Made by a program: the position numbers and the translations under genes. The notes beneath the pieces are model-generated. The model was not told the DNA's origin. It made no database searches and was given only the letters and a program-made list of their open reading frames with translations. Shown in pieces: positions 28,056-52,958 of a stretch of DNA of 64,000 bases. The DNA lies in the NCBI RefSeq assembly GCF_000972845.2, contig NC_040018.1:13117157-13181156 (forward strand), given 5' to 3'. Within the stretch, counting starts at the first letter, position 1; each line of letters begins with the position of its first letter. This DNA comes from Larimichthys crocea (Eukaryota; Chordata; Actinopteri; Sciaenidae).

Positions 28056-29699
28056 CTTTGTAACAACAACCAAAATCTGTGATTTGTAGTTTAATCAGTA
28101 TGGTGTAGAACATTATTACATTAGAGTGTGGATAACAAATTACAATTTAACTGTTGTGGTGCAACACAAAGAATAGAGCAGTCACAAGCTAATGGAATAA
28201 AAGTACATCGGCTCTTGAATGCAACCCTGAAAAGGTCTATGACTGTTTTATTCTTAAAAGAAATAAAATACATATATAAAATAAAACATTCCAATAAACC
28301 CTTACAGCAGCATCTCCACTGCACCCATAAAACTATATTGAACAATGCGGGAAAAGACTGTCCTACGATTGAATCTAGTTCATTTCTATTTAGTATTTCG
28401 GTATTTTAACCACAAGGACACCAGGAAGTTCTTCATGTAACAGAACTTTTACTGCTATAACATAATTGTTGTTTTCAATCTTTTTCTTCTTTCTTGCATA
28501 GAAACACAGCTTTCTACAGATTAATGCTGCCCAGTAACCAACATACTATTCTTTCTTTTAATTTGGCCTGCTGCTGAGAAAAACACATTTGAGGTTTTTA
28601 CAAAATGTGCAAAAATCAGAGTATAATTGACGTATCAGCATTTATGTAAACACACCATCTGCTGACACGTGAAAGTCTATTCTTCATAGATATTCTTCAG
28701 GATGTCATTTCCTCATTTAGACAGAGCTGATGCATAGAAGGAGTCTCACAGCTGTTTGTGGAGTTGACTAAGGTGACATAATGATTTAGTGGCTGTGTAG
28801 AGACCTCTGTGGTACCACCACATGAAACCTGCTGCTCTGTCCATGAGGAGCCAGAGTTGGGGTGTCCTGCTGCTTAAAGTGTGCTTCCTTTCTCGACTGC
28901 CACTCCCCTACTGTTCACCCTCATGACCCCCACTCCCCCCAGCAGAGAGAGTCAGATGGCAGTAAAGCTTCAGTAGCTTTAACCTCTGATAACATGACCC
29001 ATGAACTCTGTGATGACCCCAGAACAAAGACTGTGACATCTTCTTTGTTGAAGTCTGGCATGTTTTTGTTAGTGTGCACAGAAATGTGAGTTGTGCATGT
29101 TTATGTACATGTCAGGAGGTTGTAACAAGAGACAGAACCTTGTATATACTTGTGTAATAATGGCGACAAAGAGACTATCAGACAGAGAGCAATGTTCAGA
29201 CTTATGACTGACATTCCTCAAAACCTTTTTTGTCTCTTTAATCAGGCCAGCACAGCAAAAAGCTTTAGAGGACACTTCAGATTCCTGAATTTCCTCTCAA
29301 GTGGCTCCGGAGTTCTGGGGACACTCCACATAATCAAAGCTTGACATTTTTGCAACCCCATTCAGCGATGTGGGAACACTACACACAAACTTCACCTGTG
29401 AAACAAAAGACAAAGAATGTGCTCATGTTTTCCTCTGAGAATACTGTACGTAGTATTATAGCTGTGCTTGTTGCATGAGTCATTTTTTTTCCCTATCAGG
29501 TCAGGCTAATTTATGTTCCTCTTTGTAACAAAGTGATAAATGAATAGAGAGCCACATGAGAGTGTCGAGCACGGGAGAGTGCAGCTGTGTGTGTCAAGAG
29601 GCAGGAAGGCTGCCATTCATAGGGCGTGTAATACAGTACTTCCCCTTGTTTGACAATGATGCTGTCCTAAATTCAAAGGACAAAGACACTTAAAGTGGC

Positions 29700-29748
<49 letters not shown>

Positions 29749-32700
29749 TAGGTGTGTATGTGTGTGTGTGTACTCGCTTGTTCTTCTATCTTTGTGAGGA
29801 CCAGTCTTGACAGTGAGGACATTTTAGTCTGTCCTCACTACTTCAAGCTGAAGAGTTTTCTTGTTTTTAGATTTAATGTTAAAAAGTTGCATGTGGTTGC
29901 ATTGCTAAAAAAATAAAACATTGTGTGGTAGTACTGCATATAGATGGGCACTTAAACAAAAGTAATATTCGACCATTCTTTGAAGATCATCCCCCTCATG
30001 CTGGTAGTAGTCTCTCAGACATACATCCACACTTTGTGTTAGTGCTGTGACAGGGCTGGAGAACCTGAGCCAAAATGTACTTGGGAGTGTGCTGGTTTTG
30101 TGAAATTAAACTAAATTGGCTTGATTCAGAGCTGTTACATGTTACTAGAGTAGCATATTGGGCCAGACTGCTCCATTTTAATGAAGGATGGAAGAAAGAC
30201 ATTGTGGTGGCGTTCATAAACAGGTCTTCTGCAGCAGTGAACACAATACACAACCATCTAACTCTTGATTAGGCTGCAACTGGAGCATCTCACAGCAGCC
30301 CTCATGCCACACATGATTTACCAGTGTCTGGTAGTGATGAACTACAAAGGAAAATGTTTTTTATACAAGATTATAGTTGCATAACCCATAATTATTTTTT
30401 TCTTTAACATTTGTAAATCACAACCCGTCCCTAGTGCTGCATCAAACTCCACTCAGTGGAGAGTATGCCACTCTGTATTCTGGTTGCGCACAGAAAAGGA
30501 ATTCAAAAGTTTTGTCCAGTACAAGGTTAAACTTTCCCCCTAATGACTAATAAATAGTTGGCATGTCTGTATTTAAGTGTTTTAGTTTGTTAAAATCTCA
30601 TGTTGGAGTCTATATGAGCTACCTCATAAACATAAAACCTGTGTTTTCTGTTTCTGTCATCAAACTTAGTAACGTCATCCAATACACAATAAAACAGTTT
30701 GCTGGTTGCAGCCAAATGTTTTAATTGCTTGTTGTTTACAAGCTGCTGACAGGATGGAGAGATGTCAGGTTTCTGTAGGTCACATCTGCTGCTGTGGCAG
30801 TGGATTAACACAGCGGGATGTCTGCTCTGTGAGTTGTGGATAATATCTGTCGTTTTTCAACAAACCAAACGATGCACAACAAAATGTCAACACAAGCATT
30901 AATGTTTGCCTCCTGACATTTGTGAGTGTAAATGCAGGTTGTGAAAGCAGGAAGCACATGAGAGAGACATGTTTTAGGCCAGCGTTACATTTGGCATCAT
31001 GTTAAATATTAAACGTCTTTACATATTTTGCCTTTGGCTATGAATATGCATTTTAAGGTTTGCGTTGCACAAATATTCTCAGCTCATGTTGCTGACAAAA
31101 CACAAAAATCCATTAAGAGTTCTAGGGTCATATTTCGTTCTCAGATGTGCATCTTTGTTTAAACTTTGCAACTTGTGTATTTTTTTATTGTGCTAATTAT
31201 TTCAAACAGAAATGTGAAACGCACGTCTGGATTATTGCACATCACAGTGATTACAAGAAGTGGCCTACCAGTAGTCTCTGAGGAGTACCAGAGTGAAAAT
31301 ATCATTATGATAATAAACAATGCTAAACCCATAACACTGCGTAACACAGTATATTGGGGGGTTGTACCCCAAATGATCCTCTAATATTCACACATATCAG
31401 AGTTATGTAACATTTTCTGGGCTGGTGTGTCACTCAGGTCACTGTATATGCTGAGAAAAGACTTTTAGTCATCGTGTGGTTTTGAATAATTCAATACACC
31501 TATTAAGTAGGTATACAGCTCCCAGGACGGAGGTAGTAATGTATACGTTTGTGTTGTCTTGTGTATCACTGTGTATTCAGGTATAAAACAAAACATGGGC
31601 GTGTTTATCAAGGGAGGAAACTCGAGACTGTTCTAATGCTGTATTTGATGTTTTTTATTCTCTAGTGCTGAAACGTTTGACAGTAAATGAATTCAGCACT
31701 GAGCAGCAGTATCATATTTTCTGTCTTCAGTCCAGATGGAAGGTGTTATTCAGTGACTGCAGAGAATGCCGGTTGTCACGTACTGGACCGCACTGTATAT
31801 AAACAGAGCGTTTCTGTTTATGTGGAAGACCTTGGACGATGTCTCAGGGCTACAAATCAAACTCTAAACGTTGTCATCTGCAGACCACAGTGATAGTATG
31901 AGTGCGGTTCAGCCAATTCTATAACGGCAGCATTATGAAAGAAATCGACCACGTTTCATGACACAAAACTGAAATCACATTAAACTTGTGGCAGCATATG
32001 TGTCCGACTACTTTATTTGTAATTGTTTAGAATTAACCAACTTTATTTGGCACACAGTAAGACTAAAGTATGTTTAGGCTAAATGTCATATCATAATCAT
32101 ATCATAATGTCATATCATACAGCATGAAAGAATGCATGCATTAGACTGTAAAGGATATGTTTGCAGCAATAATTAGAGAAGTATAGCCAGGGTGATATTA
32201 AAAGGGAGGCACGGATATGTCTTTAGCATGGATTAATCCCATCATCTCATTACCAGTAACATTCTGAAATACCTGATCTGTGCATCCTGAGTTATCACTG
32301 TCCTCAGAGGGTCATGATATTCACTGGGCCATAGTCTCATTTCCATAATGATAACTGAAGATTCTTCAAAGGGCTTCAGTTAAATACCAATATATGAGGC
32401 CTGGTTTACTGACATGGACAGCAGTGTCTTGAGATTTATTTTTTGGCTGTTAAACAGAATCATTAATGTCCACAGAAGAGAGATTGATTGAGCAAACTAA
32501 CAAAGATCAACTGAACTTCAAATATACCACAAATATGTGACAGAGTTTACTGGGTGTCAGGATCAGAGGGAGTGAAGAGTGAAGGGGAAGAGAGAAGAAA
32601 ATCTTCTTCTTGATCTCACAGAATTACAGTCTGTCACAATGTCATCAGATGGAACGTAATCTCACAGTAAAATGACGGTGAAGGAATAAAGCGGTCTGAC

Positions 32701-33440
32701 CAAAACCTTCAAACACATAATTGCTAAGTTGACATGAAAATTGTCTTTGCAGGAGTTTTTCCTGACACTTTGTGCATTTGAAAAGTTTGTTTTCCCCTCG
32801 AAGCTGTCGCTTTCTGTCTTTCACCAATCTAAGCCAGCATTTACTGTATTCTATTTCATTTAGGGGAAGTTAAGGATGAAACCTCTTTTAACAGATAAAA
32901 TGTGGACGCTCTGTGTTGCTGTCCCAAAACTATTATTGACTCATGAGAAATATGTTTCTTGTCTAACAGAAGTCATTCTGCTTCAACATGCATAATCATG
33001 TGGGGAATAAAATGTCACATCTAATCATTTCTGAGAAAAAAAAAGGTCATTTTCAGTTTTCCAGTCCAGGACCTCCTATCTGGGCTTTGTGCCTCTGTTT
33101 TGACTTCACATATTATTATGACTTTATGATTCACAGCAATGAGGTTTTTCTTTATCGCTCGGTGTCTGGGTCACAGTGAAAGCTGTGCTGTTTTTCACAG
33201 AGTAATCCAAAGACCTTTGACTTTGTGTTTTGGCTGCTGTCTGTCTCTGAGGTGTGTCTTAGCATGGCAGAGGTTGTGGAAATGATCTGTTTATCCCACA
33301 GAGTGAAGCTGCCATATTTCATACTCTCATTTCATGTCATCTCTTGCATGCTGCAGGGTTTCAAACATGGCTCAAGAGTTTTGTTAGATATGTTTCTGGG
33401 TCATTGCAAAAAGAACAAAGGAACAAATGGACTTGGAAAA
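28056..33440. other. Intergenic DNA between MITE and rassf10; no gene seen
   Basis: Only short frames without recognisable domains. It contains a long TG microsatellite (listed separately). Otherwise it is AT-rich with no CpG-rich block until the rassf10 locus. Confidence 0.5.
29701..29770. repeat. (TG)n microsatellite
   Basis: About 22 perfect TG units, an interruption CTAGG, then a second TG block. The following TTTGTGAGGACCAGTCTTGAC is a sequence often seen attached to TG repeats in fish genomes. Confidence 0.9.
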
Positions 33441-33468
33441 AACATTTATTTTGTGTCAAAATAACAAC

Positions 33469-33474
33469 TTTATT
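33469..33474 (-). terminator. Likely poly(A) signal of rassf10
   Basis: AATAAA on the minus strand about 190 bases after the rassf10 stop. A second copy lies at 33445-33450. Confidence 0.55.
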
Positions 33475-33661
33475 GGTGAGAAAAGTAGCTCGAAAACCAG
33501 TTCAAGAAGGATGTTATAAAAAAATATAGGATGCCATACAAAGACAAGTCCACTTTAAGTTCACTGCCGTCCATGTGGTGTATTTGCCTTTTCTTCAGAG
33601 TAATGAGAATCCCTGAGAGTGTACAAGTTCTTTATCATAAGTGACCTTTACTGGTAAAATC

Positions 33662-35005
33662 CTAAACCAGTGACTCCCACACTGGCTGGCTGTCTGAGTC
33701 CTGACTGTGCAGAGAACTCAGGCCGGTGTCTGAGTCGTCGTCGTTCACACTGTGAACTTTGGACAGACCCCTGGCCTGCTCCACCCACTCGCTCTTCCTC
33801 TCCAAAGTGCTCATCATCCCCGTCTTGTCGTCCGCCCCGTGGCTACATCTTTCCTCACTGGCTGTCCCTTCCTCTATGTCCAAACTGTTCACTTTCTCCA
33901 GCAAATCCCTCATCTCCTTCTCCCTGGCCCCGCAAATCTCCTGGGTCAGCTCTAAATCGCTCCTAATAGCTTCTAAATCCGTGTTGAGGCGCAGACCGAT
34001 GTATAAACTCGCATCTAACTGTGTCCTGATCCTCTCAGCTTCCAAAAGCAGCTCGTTTTCCGATGATGCGTCTGCCTCCGTGCTAGGGAGGGCTGGTGCG
34101 CCCTCGCCGGTGCTGCTCCGCAGCTCCTCTTTCCTCCGCTGCATCCAGCGGTGGTTCAGCTCCTCCTGCACCTGCGTGGTGATGGTGTCTATAAGGGCTT
34201 CCTGCTCCCACAGCTCCTCATGTAGTCTAACCACGTCCTCACACTGCCGGACATACTCCTCAAACTTGGCGAGATTCTCAGGTGTACACAGTTTGTCTCC
34301 CTCTCGGCCGGAGGCTGCAGCAGCATCCTCTAAATACGTGTCCTGCACATAATTAATCCCGTGTCTTTTGATTCTGTCAAAGTGCACCTCTGCCTCGCAC
34401 CTCTCGATCTCTGCGTCCAGCTCCGAGATCCTCTGGATCTGCTGGCGGATCGTGTGATCCTGAGAAATAACAAGATGAGCCAAAGTCTCCATCTTCTCCG
34501 CAGAGGACGCGTCTCTGTGCGCCGCCCGCGCTCTCTTTTTATTATTGATCTTCTCCAACTTTCTGAAAGCTTTCCTGACGATCCGACGCTGTTTCTCAGG
34601 GGAGAAGCCACCCACGGGAGCCCGCGCGGCCCCCTTGGTGACACAGGGGCTGTGTTTGCTGAGCACCACACGCGCCTCTGCGCTCCGCGCGCCGTGGTTC
34701 GCCAAAGACGCCTCGCATCTCACCAACACAAACTTCACGTTGCCCTGCTCCTCTCCCCACGCGACCCACAGCCGCAGAATCTTGGTTTTGTTCGGTAAAA
34801 TCCTCTCGAAACCTCTCCATTTCTCCACGACGCAGTAAGACTGTGAGCACCCTGAGAGCGAAGCTGTGGAGGGGCCGTGCTGCGAGTTTTGGTCTTCCAC
34901 GAGTACTCTGATAACATCTGCGCAGGTTGTGCGCTTTGACAAGCCGGAGACGAGCTTCTCCTCTCGGCAGACCCACACTGAAATCTTAGTTTCGTCCGAC
35001 TCCAT
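33662..35005 (-). CDS. rassf10: Ras association domain-containing protein 10, single exon, intact
   Basis: An uninterrupted 447-codon frame. The start chosen is the ATG at 35005-35003, because it gives MESDETKISVWVCREEKLVS, matching the family N-terminus; the open frame runs 59 codons further upstream without family similarity. Residues ~5-130 are the N-terminal RA domain (SGLSKRTTCADVIRVLVED, then VVEKWRGFERILPNKTKILR). Residues ~180-400 are largely charged coiled coil (SQDHTIRQQIQRISELDAEI, HGINYVQDTYLED, then ERIRTQLDASLYIGLRLNTD). The C-terminus is DDDSDTGLSSLHSQDSDS...ESLV, the family end. Human RASSF10 is about 507 aa and also one exon; the fish protein is shorter in the low-complexity insertions. 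N-terminal RASSF proteins are scaffolds linked to growth control and mitosis. The RA domain of this class is not a proven Ras-GTP binder. The gene sits between tead1 and bmal1 as in other vertebrates. Confidence 0.96.
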   Translation of the reverse strand: MESDETKISVWVCREEKLVSGLSKRTTCADVIRVLVEDQNSQHGPSTASLSGCSQSYCVVEKWRGFERILPNKTKILRLWVAWGEEQGNVKFVLVRCEASLANHGARSAEARVVLSKHSPCVTKGAARAPVGGFSPEKQRRIVRKAFRKLEKINNKKRARAAHRDASSAEKMETLAHLVISQDHTIRQQIQRISELDAEIERCEAEVHFDRIKRHGINYVQDTYLEDAAAASGREGDKLCTPENLAKFEEYVRQCEDVVRLHEELWEQEALIDTITTQVQEELNHRWMQRRKEELRSSTGEGAPALPSTEADASSENELLLEAERIRTQLDASLYIGLRLNTDLEAIRSDLELTQEICGAREKEMRDLLEKVNSLDIEEGTASEERCSHGADDKTGMMSTLERKSEWVEQARGLSKVHSVNDDDSDTGLSSLHSQDSDSQPVWESLV

Positions 35006-35230
35006 CACGAATGACCGATAAAATGCACTTTTTATGAGAAGTGTCATTACAAGTCTTAGAAGAGATTTAAATCCGCATGTCTGGAGAAAAGCGCAGCTGC
35101 GTCTGCGTGCATGCGCGCTGCGTCCCAGACACGTCTGAGAAGTTTGCAGGAGGTTTGGTGCTCCATGTGTCCCTCTGTGCACTTTTCATGAGGCCAAGTC
35201 AAGGAAACTCTACTGCGCCCCGACGAGACT
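33680..35230. promoter_or_regulatory. GC/CpG-rich island covering rassf10
   Basis: The base composition rises sharply relative to the AT-rich flanks and CG dinucleotides are frequent, particularly 34,480-35,230. The upper part, beyond the start codon, is the likely promoter. Family knowledge: human RASSF10 also lies in a CpG island that is often methylated in tumours. No TATA box is evident. Confidence 0.55.
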
Positions 35231-35391
35231 GCTGTGATCACATGACTGCAAGGAGCAAGTGTCAGTGAAGATGACTTCATATCAGCACCACAATAAAATC
35301 CAGCAAATAAAGTACAGTGGCTAAAATACCCAAAATACAATAAAATAATAAAAAAAAAACATAAAATGGAAGTTGTTGTTGTTGTTATTAC

Positions 35392-35432
<41 letters not shown>

Positions 35433-37410
35433 ATTATTAATTATTATTATTTTTAGGTCTTCCTCTTTCTCCAGACTTTTTGTTTCCCTTGTCTCTGTAC
35501 AATCATGAAGTGAAGTCATACAGCTTCAGAAAAGAAAGCTCAAAAGAACACCTCGAACCACTCTTTCTGTTGACTTAATATGCAGTCACGTAATCTCAAA
35601 AAAAAAAAAAAAAAAACCTCAAAGGGTTAACAAACATTTTTTAAGATTTAAGCACAAATCATGCAGCTCTTTCATTTCTTTTTAGGATCAGATTTTGTAC
35701 TTGAATTTTGAATCTGTAAACTGTAAAATATCAACAGTGAACTAACATTTCAAATAAAGAAGTACCCGTTATATAAATTCAGACAGAGGAAAAGGGGAGA
35801 CACAAGTAGAGACATAAAAGTTTATGGTGAGGATGTGTCTAGAGTTGAAAACATTGTGCTAAAGGAGAATGGCTGAGATTACTTGAATGTTATAATATAA
35901 TGATATAAGGGTCAGCTCAGACTGCTGCTGTGTTGACTGCTCTGTCCTTGATACTTAAAGGCAAGTGATGTCTTTTTAAAATGCAGTGTGAACAAATGTG
36001 AGCTGTTTGTTTATTATGTTTTTTTCCTTCTCATTGACTGCTTTCAGATTTCAGCCTTGGTGAGTCTTGAACTTGTGAGCTTTGATAGCAAAGAGAGCAA
36101 ACCGCTCACTTCTGTCTCTGAGAAACGTCAGACAAACTTTACTTACATTTGTTGAGTTGTAAGTGCTGCTGCATGTGTCCCTGCAAATAAATCCAATCAA
36201 AAGACATTATAACTGATTACTTCAGTCAACATTTGTGGTATAAGAGGTGTGCCAGGATTTGCACATGCCACCTGTGGTGCTACAAAATTTAATCTGCCTT
36301 GTTCTTAAGGCTTTGGTGGATTAGACTTTGGTCAGGTACTTCTAGTCAATCTTTGCTTTAACCACATTACTCTTCAGTCATTTCATGCTGAGCACACACC
36401 ATCAACGTGCACAAACCTCTTAATATTCAAATAATCAGTAAAATTGAATATTTTCTTCATATTATCTTCCTCCAGGTCCACATACACAGGGACACTACAC
36501 ATGTAAAATTTATATTCTGGATCTATTACAAGGATAAATGACAAAACTTTAAGTTAGTCAGGCTGAGTTATGGCCAATGAATTGTCATGTTATTGTAGCA
36601 CCACCTACAGGTGAAATGCCATCAGACTGTCAGAGTTGAGCACATGCATGTGCACATAATATATATGGCTCTACAGAATCCAAGATCTCTAATTTTGATG
36701 GTGCCCTTCACAGTTTAGGAGGATTATTCAAAGTATGAAATGGTTAAAAAAAATGACCACATGGTGGTGTGATGTACTACTGTTTTTTTTTTTTCTTTTT
36801 GTTCTGAAACTACATTTATTTATTTGATTTATTTCAGATGTCCCGCAGGCAGACTTTAGGTTTTAACCCTTTCACATGTTGAATTTATACCAGCCTCTTG
36901 TTGGATGCAACAATCACAATTTTCAGTCTAAAAGTTGTGAACGCTCATCTGGATAGAGCATTACTGCATCCAAAACTACAGAAATCAGCGGTGGACAACA
37001 ACAGAGTTATTAATGTTCAGTTCATCAGTTTGTAAACAGAACAGGGAAACGGGTTAATATTTCTGTTTTACGTGGATGTACTTTCATTACACATTAATAA
37101 GGTTTACAGGTGCTTTCATATATAGATTTAACTAAGGAAGTCATAATGCTTTTAATTAAACAATGTCTCCCTCTGGTGATGGTTTCGGTTACTACAGTAC
37201 AATATGTATTTTCCCTATAGGGGCAGGTGAAATAAAGCAAATGACAACAGGCTCCATCAACTGTTGGTCTAAGGTTTTTGCACTTACAGTTAAATGGATG
37301 GTGCGTCAGTCTGTAAAACAGATAATCATGTCTGTAATGCTGCTTTCTGAGTCAATATGTTTGCTAAGTCAATGTTAATAAAAGTGATGACAGAGGAGGC
37401 AATATTTTCA
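35006..37410. other. Intergenic DNA between rassf10 and tead1
   Basis: Holds the likely rassf10 5' UTR and promoter at its lower end, an ATT microsatellite, an A-run near 35,600 and AT-rich sequence. A stretch near 36,590-36,640 (TGTAGCACCACCTACAGGTG) resembles a common fish repeat. No gene seen. Confidence 0.5.
35372..35454. repeat. (GTT)n/(ATT)n microsatellite
   Basis: A few GTT units followed by about 20 ATT units with interruptions. Confidence 0.9.
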
Positions 37411-40400
37411 GATTTATTTAACTTCAATATTGCATACATACAAAGTATCTAGAAAGCTACAAAATATCTACTATTAAGAAGGCATCATAATGTTACGGAG
37501 CAAGGACAAGACCATATGCAGAACACAGAAACATCGCAGAGCTTCTTTTCTCTCCTTTGCTCCAACACTTTTTACTGTCATGGATACGAAAAGATATCAC
37601 ACATCTGTACCAAGAAAAGCTAAGATATAATTTTGTACAAAGCACCTTTTTACAAAAACAAGTCTGCACATAAAACCCAAAGGTGTGTATGATAACTATA
37701 CGTGAGCTATGTGAAAAATCACTTTAAAGCCACCATCTGAAAATGGTCATAAAACACAAAGGTACCAGTACCTACTCTTCGACAGAATTACAAATAACAA
37801 GAGCTAAACTGCTGATATGTTTGTAGCATGATTCCTCAATGTAGCTGATTTCTTCTTTTTACATTACTTTTTTTTTTTACATTTTTATTAACGTGTCCAT
37901 TTTCCCTCTAAATGGTCCACCAGACATTCGTGCCATCGAAAGGCATCAGTCCTGCTGTTTTAGTGTTGAAATGACATGTCAAAATGTACCAGCAGTGCAG
38001 CAGCAACATCATTACCATCTTATTGGGCTTGCAATATACAGACAATGTCATCACAAAACCGAGTACAACTGTATACAAGTACAATAAGAAAACAGGAACA
38101 TCTCACTAAGTAATCAATAAATGTGAACAGATACACAGGGTAAACATAAGAAAAAAGCCTATTAAAGGTCCACAGTGTCCACAGGACTGTGGCAAAATAC
38201 TGAATGATTGAACTTTATCTGCATCCACCAGAGACATTGTCTGCAATTATTTAGAGCTTCTTCGGTTAAAATACTTGATGATGATTATAATGTTTTGTAA
38301 GAAACAGTAAATGTTTGAGTAGCTATGGTCCTTACGGTGAAAAATATTAACCTCGACGGCCTCGTCCACAATAGCAGTTGTGAAAAATGAGTTTCTCGAA
38401 GACGTTTCAGTTTTAACCACATTAAAACAATTTGTACTGTTAGAATTACTATTAAATAAATTTTCACCTTCTTGTTGTGAAAGATAATAAATGATAAAAG
38501 CTTGTGTCGGCCCCTGCCTCGTCGACATCACAGCTGTGTCTGCATCATCAACGGTAACATTGTGAAAGTGTAATGTTTTCTGTGGTTTTTCACATCGTGT
38601 GAGTGTGCGGTCGCAACAGAGAGGAAACCATGATGTCTCCAAAAAAAAAACAAAAACAAAACAAAACACTTGAACCTGCAAGTGTGCACGAAGCAGACGG
38701 CTGCAGTGTTTCTATGAGTTGACATCCTGCATGCAGTCGGCGGCTGTACGTTATCAGCAGGTCTTTCAGTCTTTGACCTCACGCAAAGAAATAGGTTTTC
38801 TTCAAATACATCATTTGTGAAATCAATTTACAATGTAAATAAAAATCAATATATCATTTATTTTACCAGTAACCAGCTTCCCCCTGCTGTCATTCCAACC
38901 CTTTTAAAAAGGCAATGTGGTGATTGGTTTCACTTCTCTCATTTTTGGTCTAGTAATATTTAATTTTTGATTTCTTTTTGATCTTTTTGAAGCTGGAAAT
39001 TTTAAAACCAAAGGCACTTCCTTGCTACCAGGACAAAAAAGATTGACTGTATCTCTGTATTTTTGGTCTTTTACAACAGGAAAGGCAGTCAGTCTGTGTT
39101 TATAGTACACTCACTAAAAGGCTGATGTTTTAGGAACATATTACAGCGTTAGAGAAAAATATGACCTGTATTATAGCTGTTACTGTTATTATAACCTAAT
39201 TTAACATAACTGTACTGCTGCTTGACGATGACAAAAAACTGAATTTCTAGGAGTGTACCAATTATACATGATTTCTCAGATGTGACGATGTACTAAGTAA
39301 TATACCAGTGAGTTATTTTTTTTCCCTGTTTTCATCCACAAAACTGATTTTCGACCTAAAACAAAGGGTAATGTTAGAGTATATCCTAAGGCACTGTACA
39401 TCTACACTTTGGCAGATAATATTGTGAAATCCTTACACAATGCAAACATATAAAGAGTCTTCCTGCGTAGAGATCACAGTTTTAGTGGCATCTTTTGGAG
39501 TTCACACAGCTATAACATGTTTAAGGCTGGGGATTGGTTTAGGCCACAGAAACATGTGAACATAGTGTGAAGGCAGCAACACTCTGGCTTGGAGTTATTA
39601 CACCGCGATCCCAGAGGGGGAACGATATTCTGAGAGTCTTTCACGGGGGCAAAGCCACAGCATGTTGAACAAGGCCTGCTGTCTCAAGTGATTTATAGTG
39701 TTGGGATTATTTAAAATGTTGATCTAACGGGGGGGAAAAAAGAAGTAAGCGTCACTAAGGCAAGTTCAGGAAGGGGAACAAAGTGCTTTTGGACCAGATG
39801 AACGTCCAAGTCATTTTGTCTAAAACCTAATTCTCCTCCTGTCAGTTGTCAGAAATGACTGGTTTGCAGCAGAGAAATGCTTAGCAGGTGGTGAGACTTA
39901 CTACATTTATGGAGCAGATGCAGTCTGTCTGTAGTATTTTCACAGCGCATTCATTCTTGTAGTGTCTGACACTCAGAGTGCTTCAACAGGGATAAATCTA
40001 CGACTGAAAGCTGAGTTGTTTTTAAAGAAATAACAGTAATTTTGCAAATATTCATGATCGCTTACTACCAGCTACTGTCTTTGTAGTGTTGTTAGTTTGG
40101 TTTCTTTGGAAAATCTATTGGCTGTGGGTGCATGTCTGTATATCCACAGTATTTATGCTCACAAAATGATGAACTACAGACATACAAAACACACTCGAAC
40201 GCATTACACAGACCACATTAGGCTGCTGATAGAAAAGGCCAGCATCCTTTTTTTTCTTAGTCTACATAACAAAGCAGAAAGAGACAGCACATATATTTAC
40301 CAAATGAATCTAGTCAATTCTTTAAGAACGGCCACATTTATACCCAACGGAGACCAACTGAACATATTTTAAACAAGAATTCCCATATTTAAACATAAAA

Positions 40401-40596
40401 CAACTGTACCGCAATTCACAGCTGCAGTCAAATAACAAACACTTTATATTAAAAACAAATTTATGACAACTGACTTCACCCGATACCATGACCAAAAAGC
40501 ATTGTAGGTGTGACTTTCAGGTAGAGGCACTGCCACTTGTCTTGAGGTTGGTAAGTCTATGAAAAGAAGGGAGGGGGACAGGGAGTACAGAGCCTC
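37411..40596 (-). other. Probable long 3' UTR of tead1
   Basis: No convincing coding frame lies between the tead1 stop codon and about 37,400, and the sequence is AT-rich. Minus-strand AATAAA hexamers occur at 38857-38862 and 37413-37418; the last may mark the distal end. TEAD1 transcripts in vertebrates have long 3' UTRs. The extent is inferred. Confidence 0.4.
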
Positions 40597-52390
<11,794 letters not shown>

Positions 52391-52893
52391 CTGCACAGAC
52401 AGGAAAATGAAAAACATGTTTTGAAAATATCAATAAAAAACATTTAGAGATTAACTCTGAACAAAACACTGAATATCAGGGGAGTAGTGTGAATTTTTAG
52501 AAAACAGATGAAACCCTCAGCATGGCATCAGGTCAGTAGTTTCAGTTATCGAGTGTGTAAGAGTATAAATTCTTCAGTCTGAACACTTCATCCCAGGCTG
52601 TTATATAGACGTGCTCATGGTTTCAGTGCTTAATTTTTCTAATATTAACAGGTGATGAAACAGCTGTTAAAAATTTGACTGACTGAGTGTAAAATCTGGA
52701 AGTATTTAATTAATACTGTTGAGCTCCAGAAAGTCAAATGCATACAAACAATACTTTTAAAATTTTGCAGTAGTATTGATAGATATTGATTAGATGTTGT
52801 TGTTTTACTGTCAGTATTGGAGAAATTAAAACATTTGTCTATGATGACTTTGCTCTTAACCTGTGACATGTGAGGGGCAGTGCTCTGTCTTTC

Positions 52894-52910
52894 TCACACT
52901 CACACTCACA

Positions 52911-52955
<45 letters not shown>
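52894..52955. repeat. (CACACT)n(CA)n microsatellite
   Basis: Three CACACT units followed by about 20 CA units. Confidence 0.9.

Positions 52956-52958
<3 letters not shown>

Noticed and set aside
33670..34976. Several long frames on both strands across rassf10 (up to 197 codons)
   Set aside because: They are shadows of the GC-rich rassf10 coding frame in other frames or antisense, with no family similarity.
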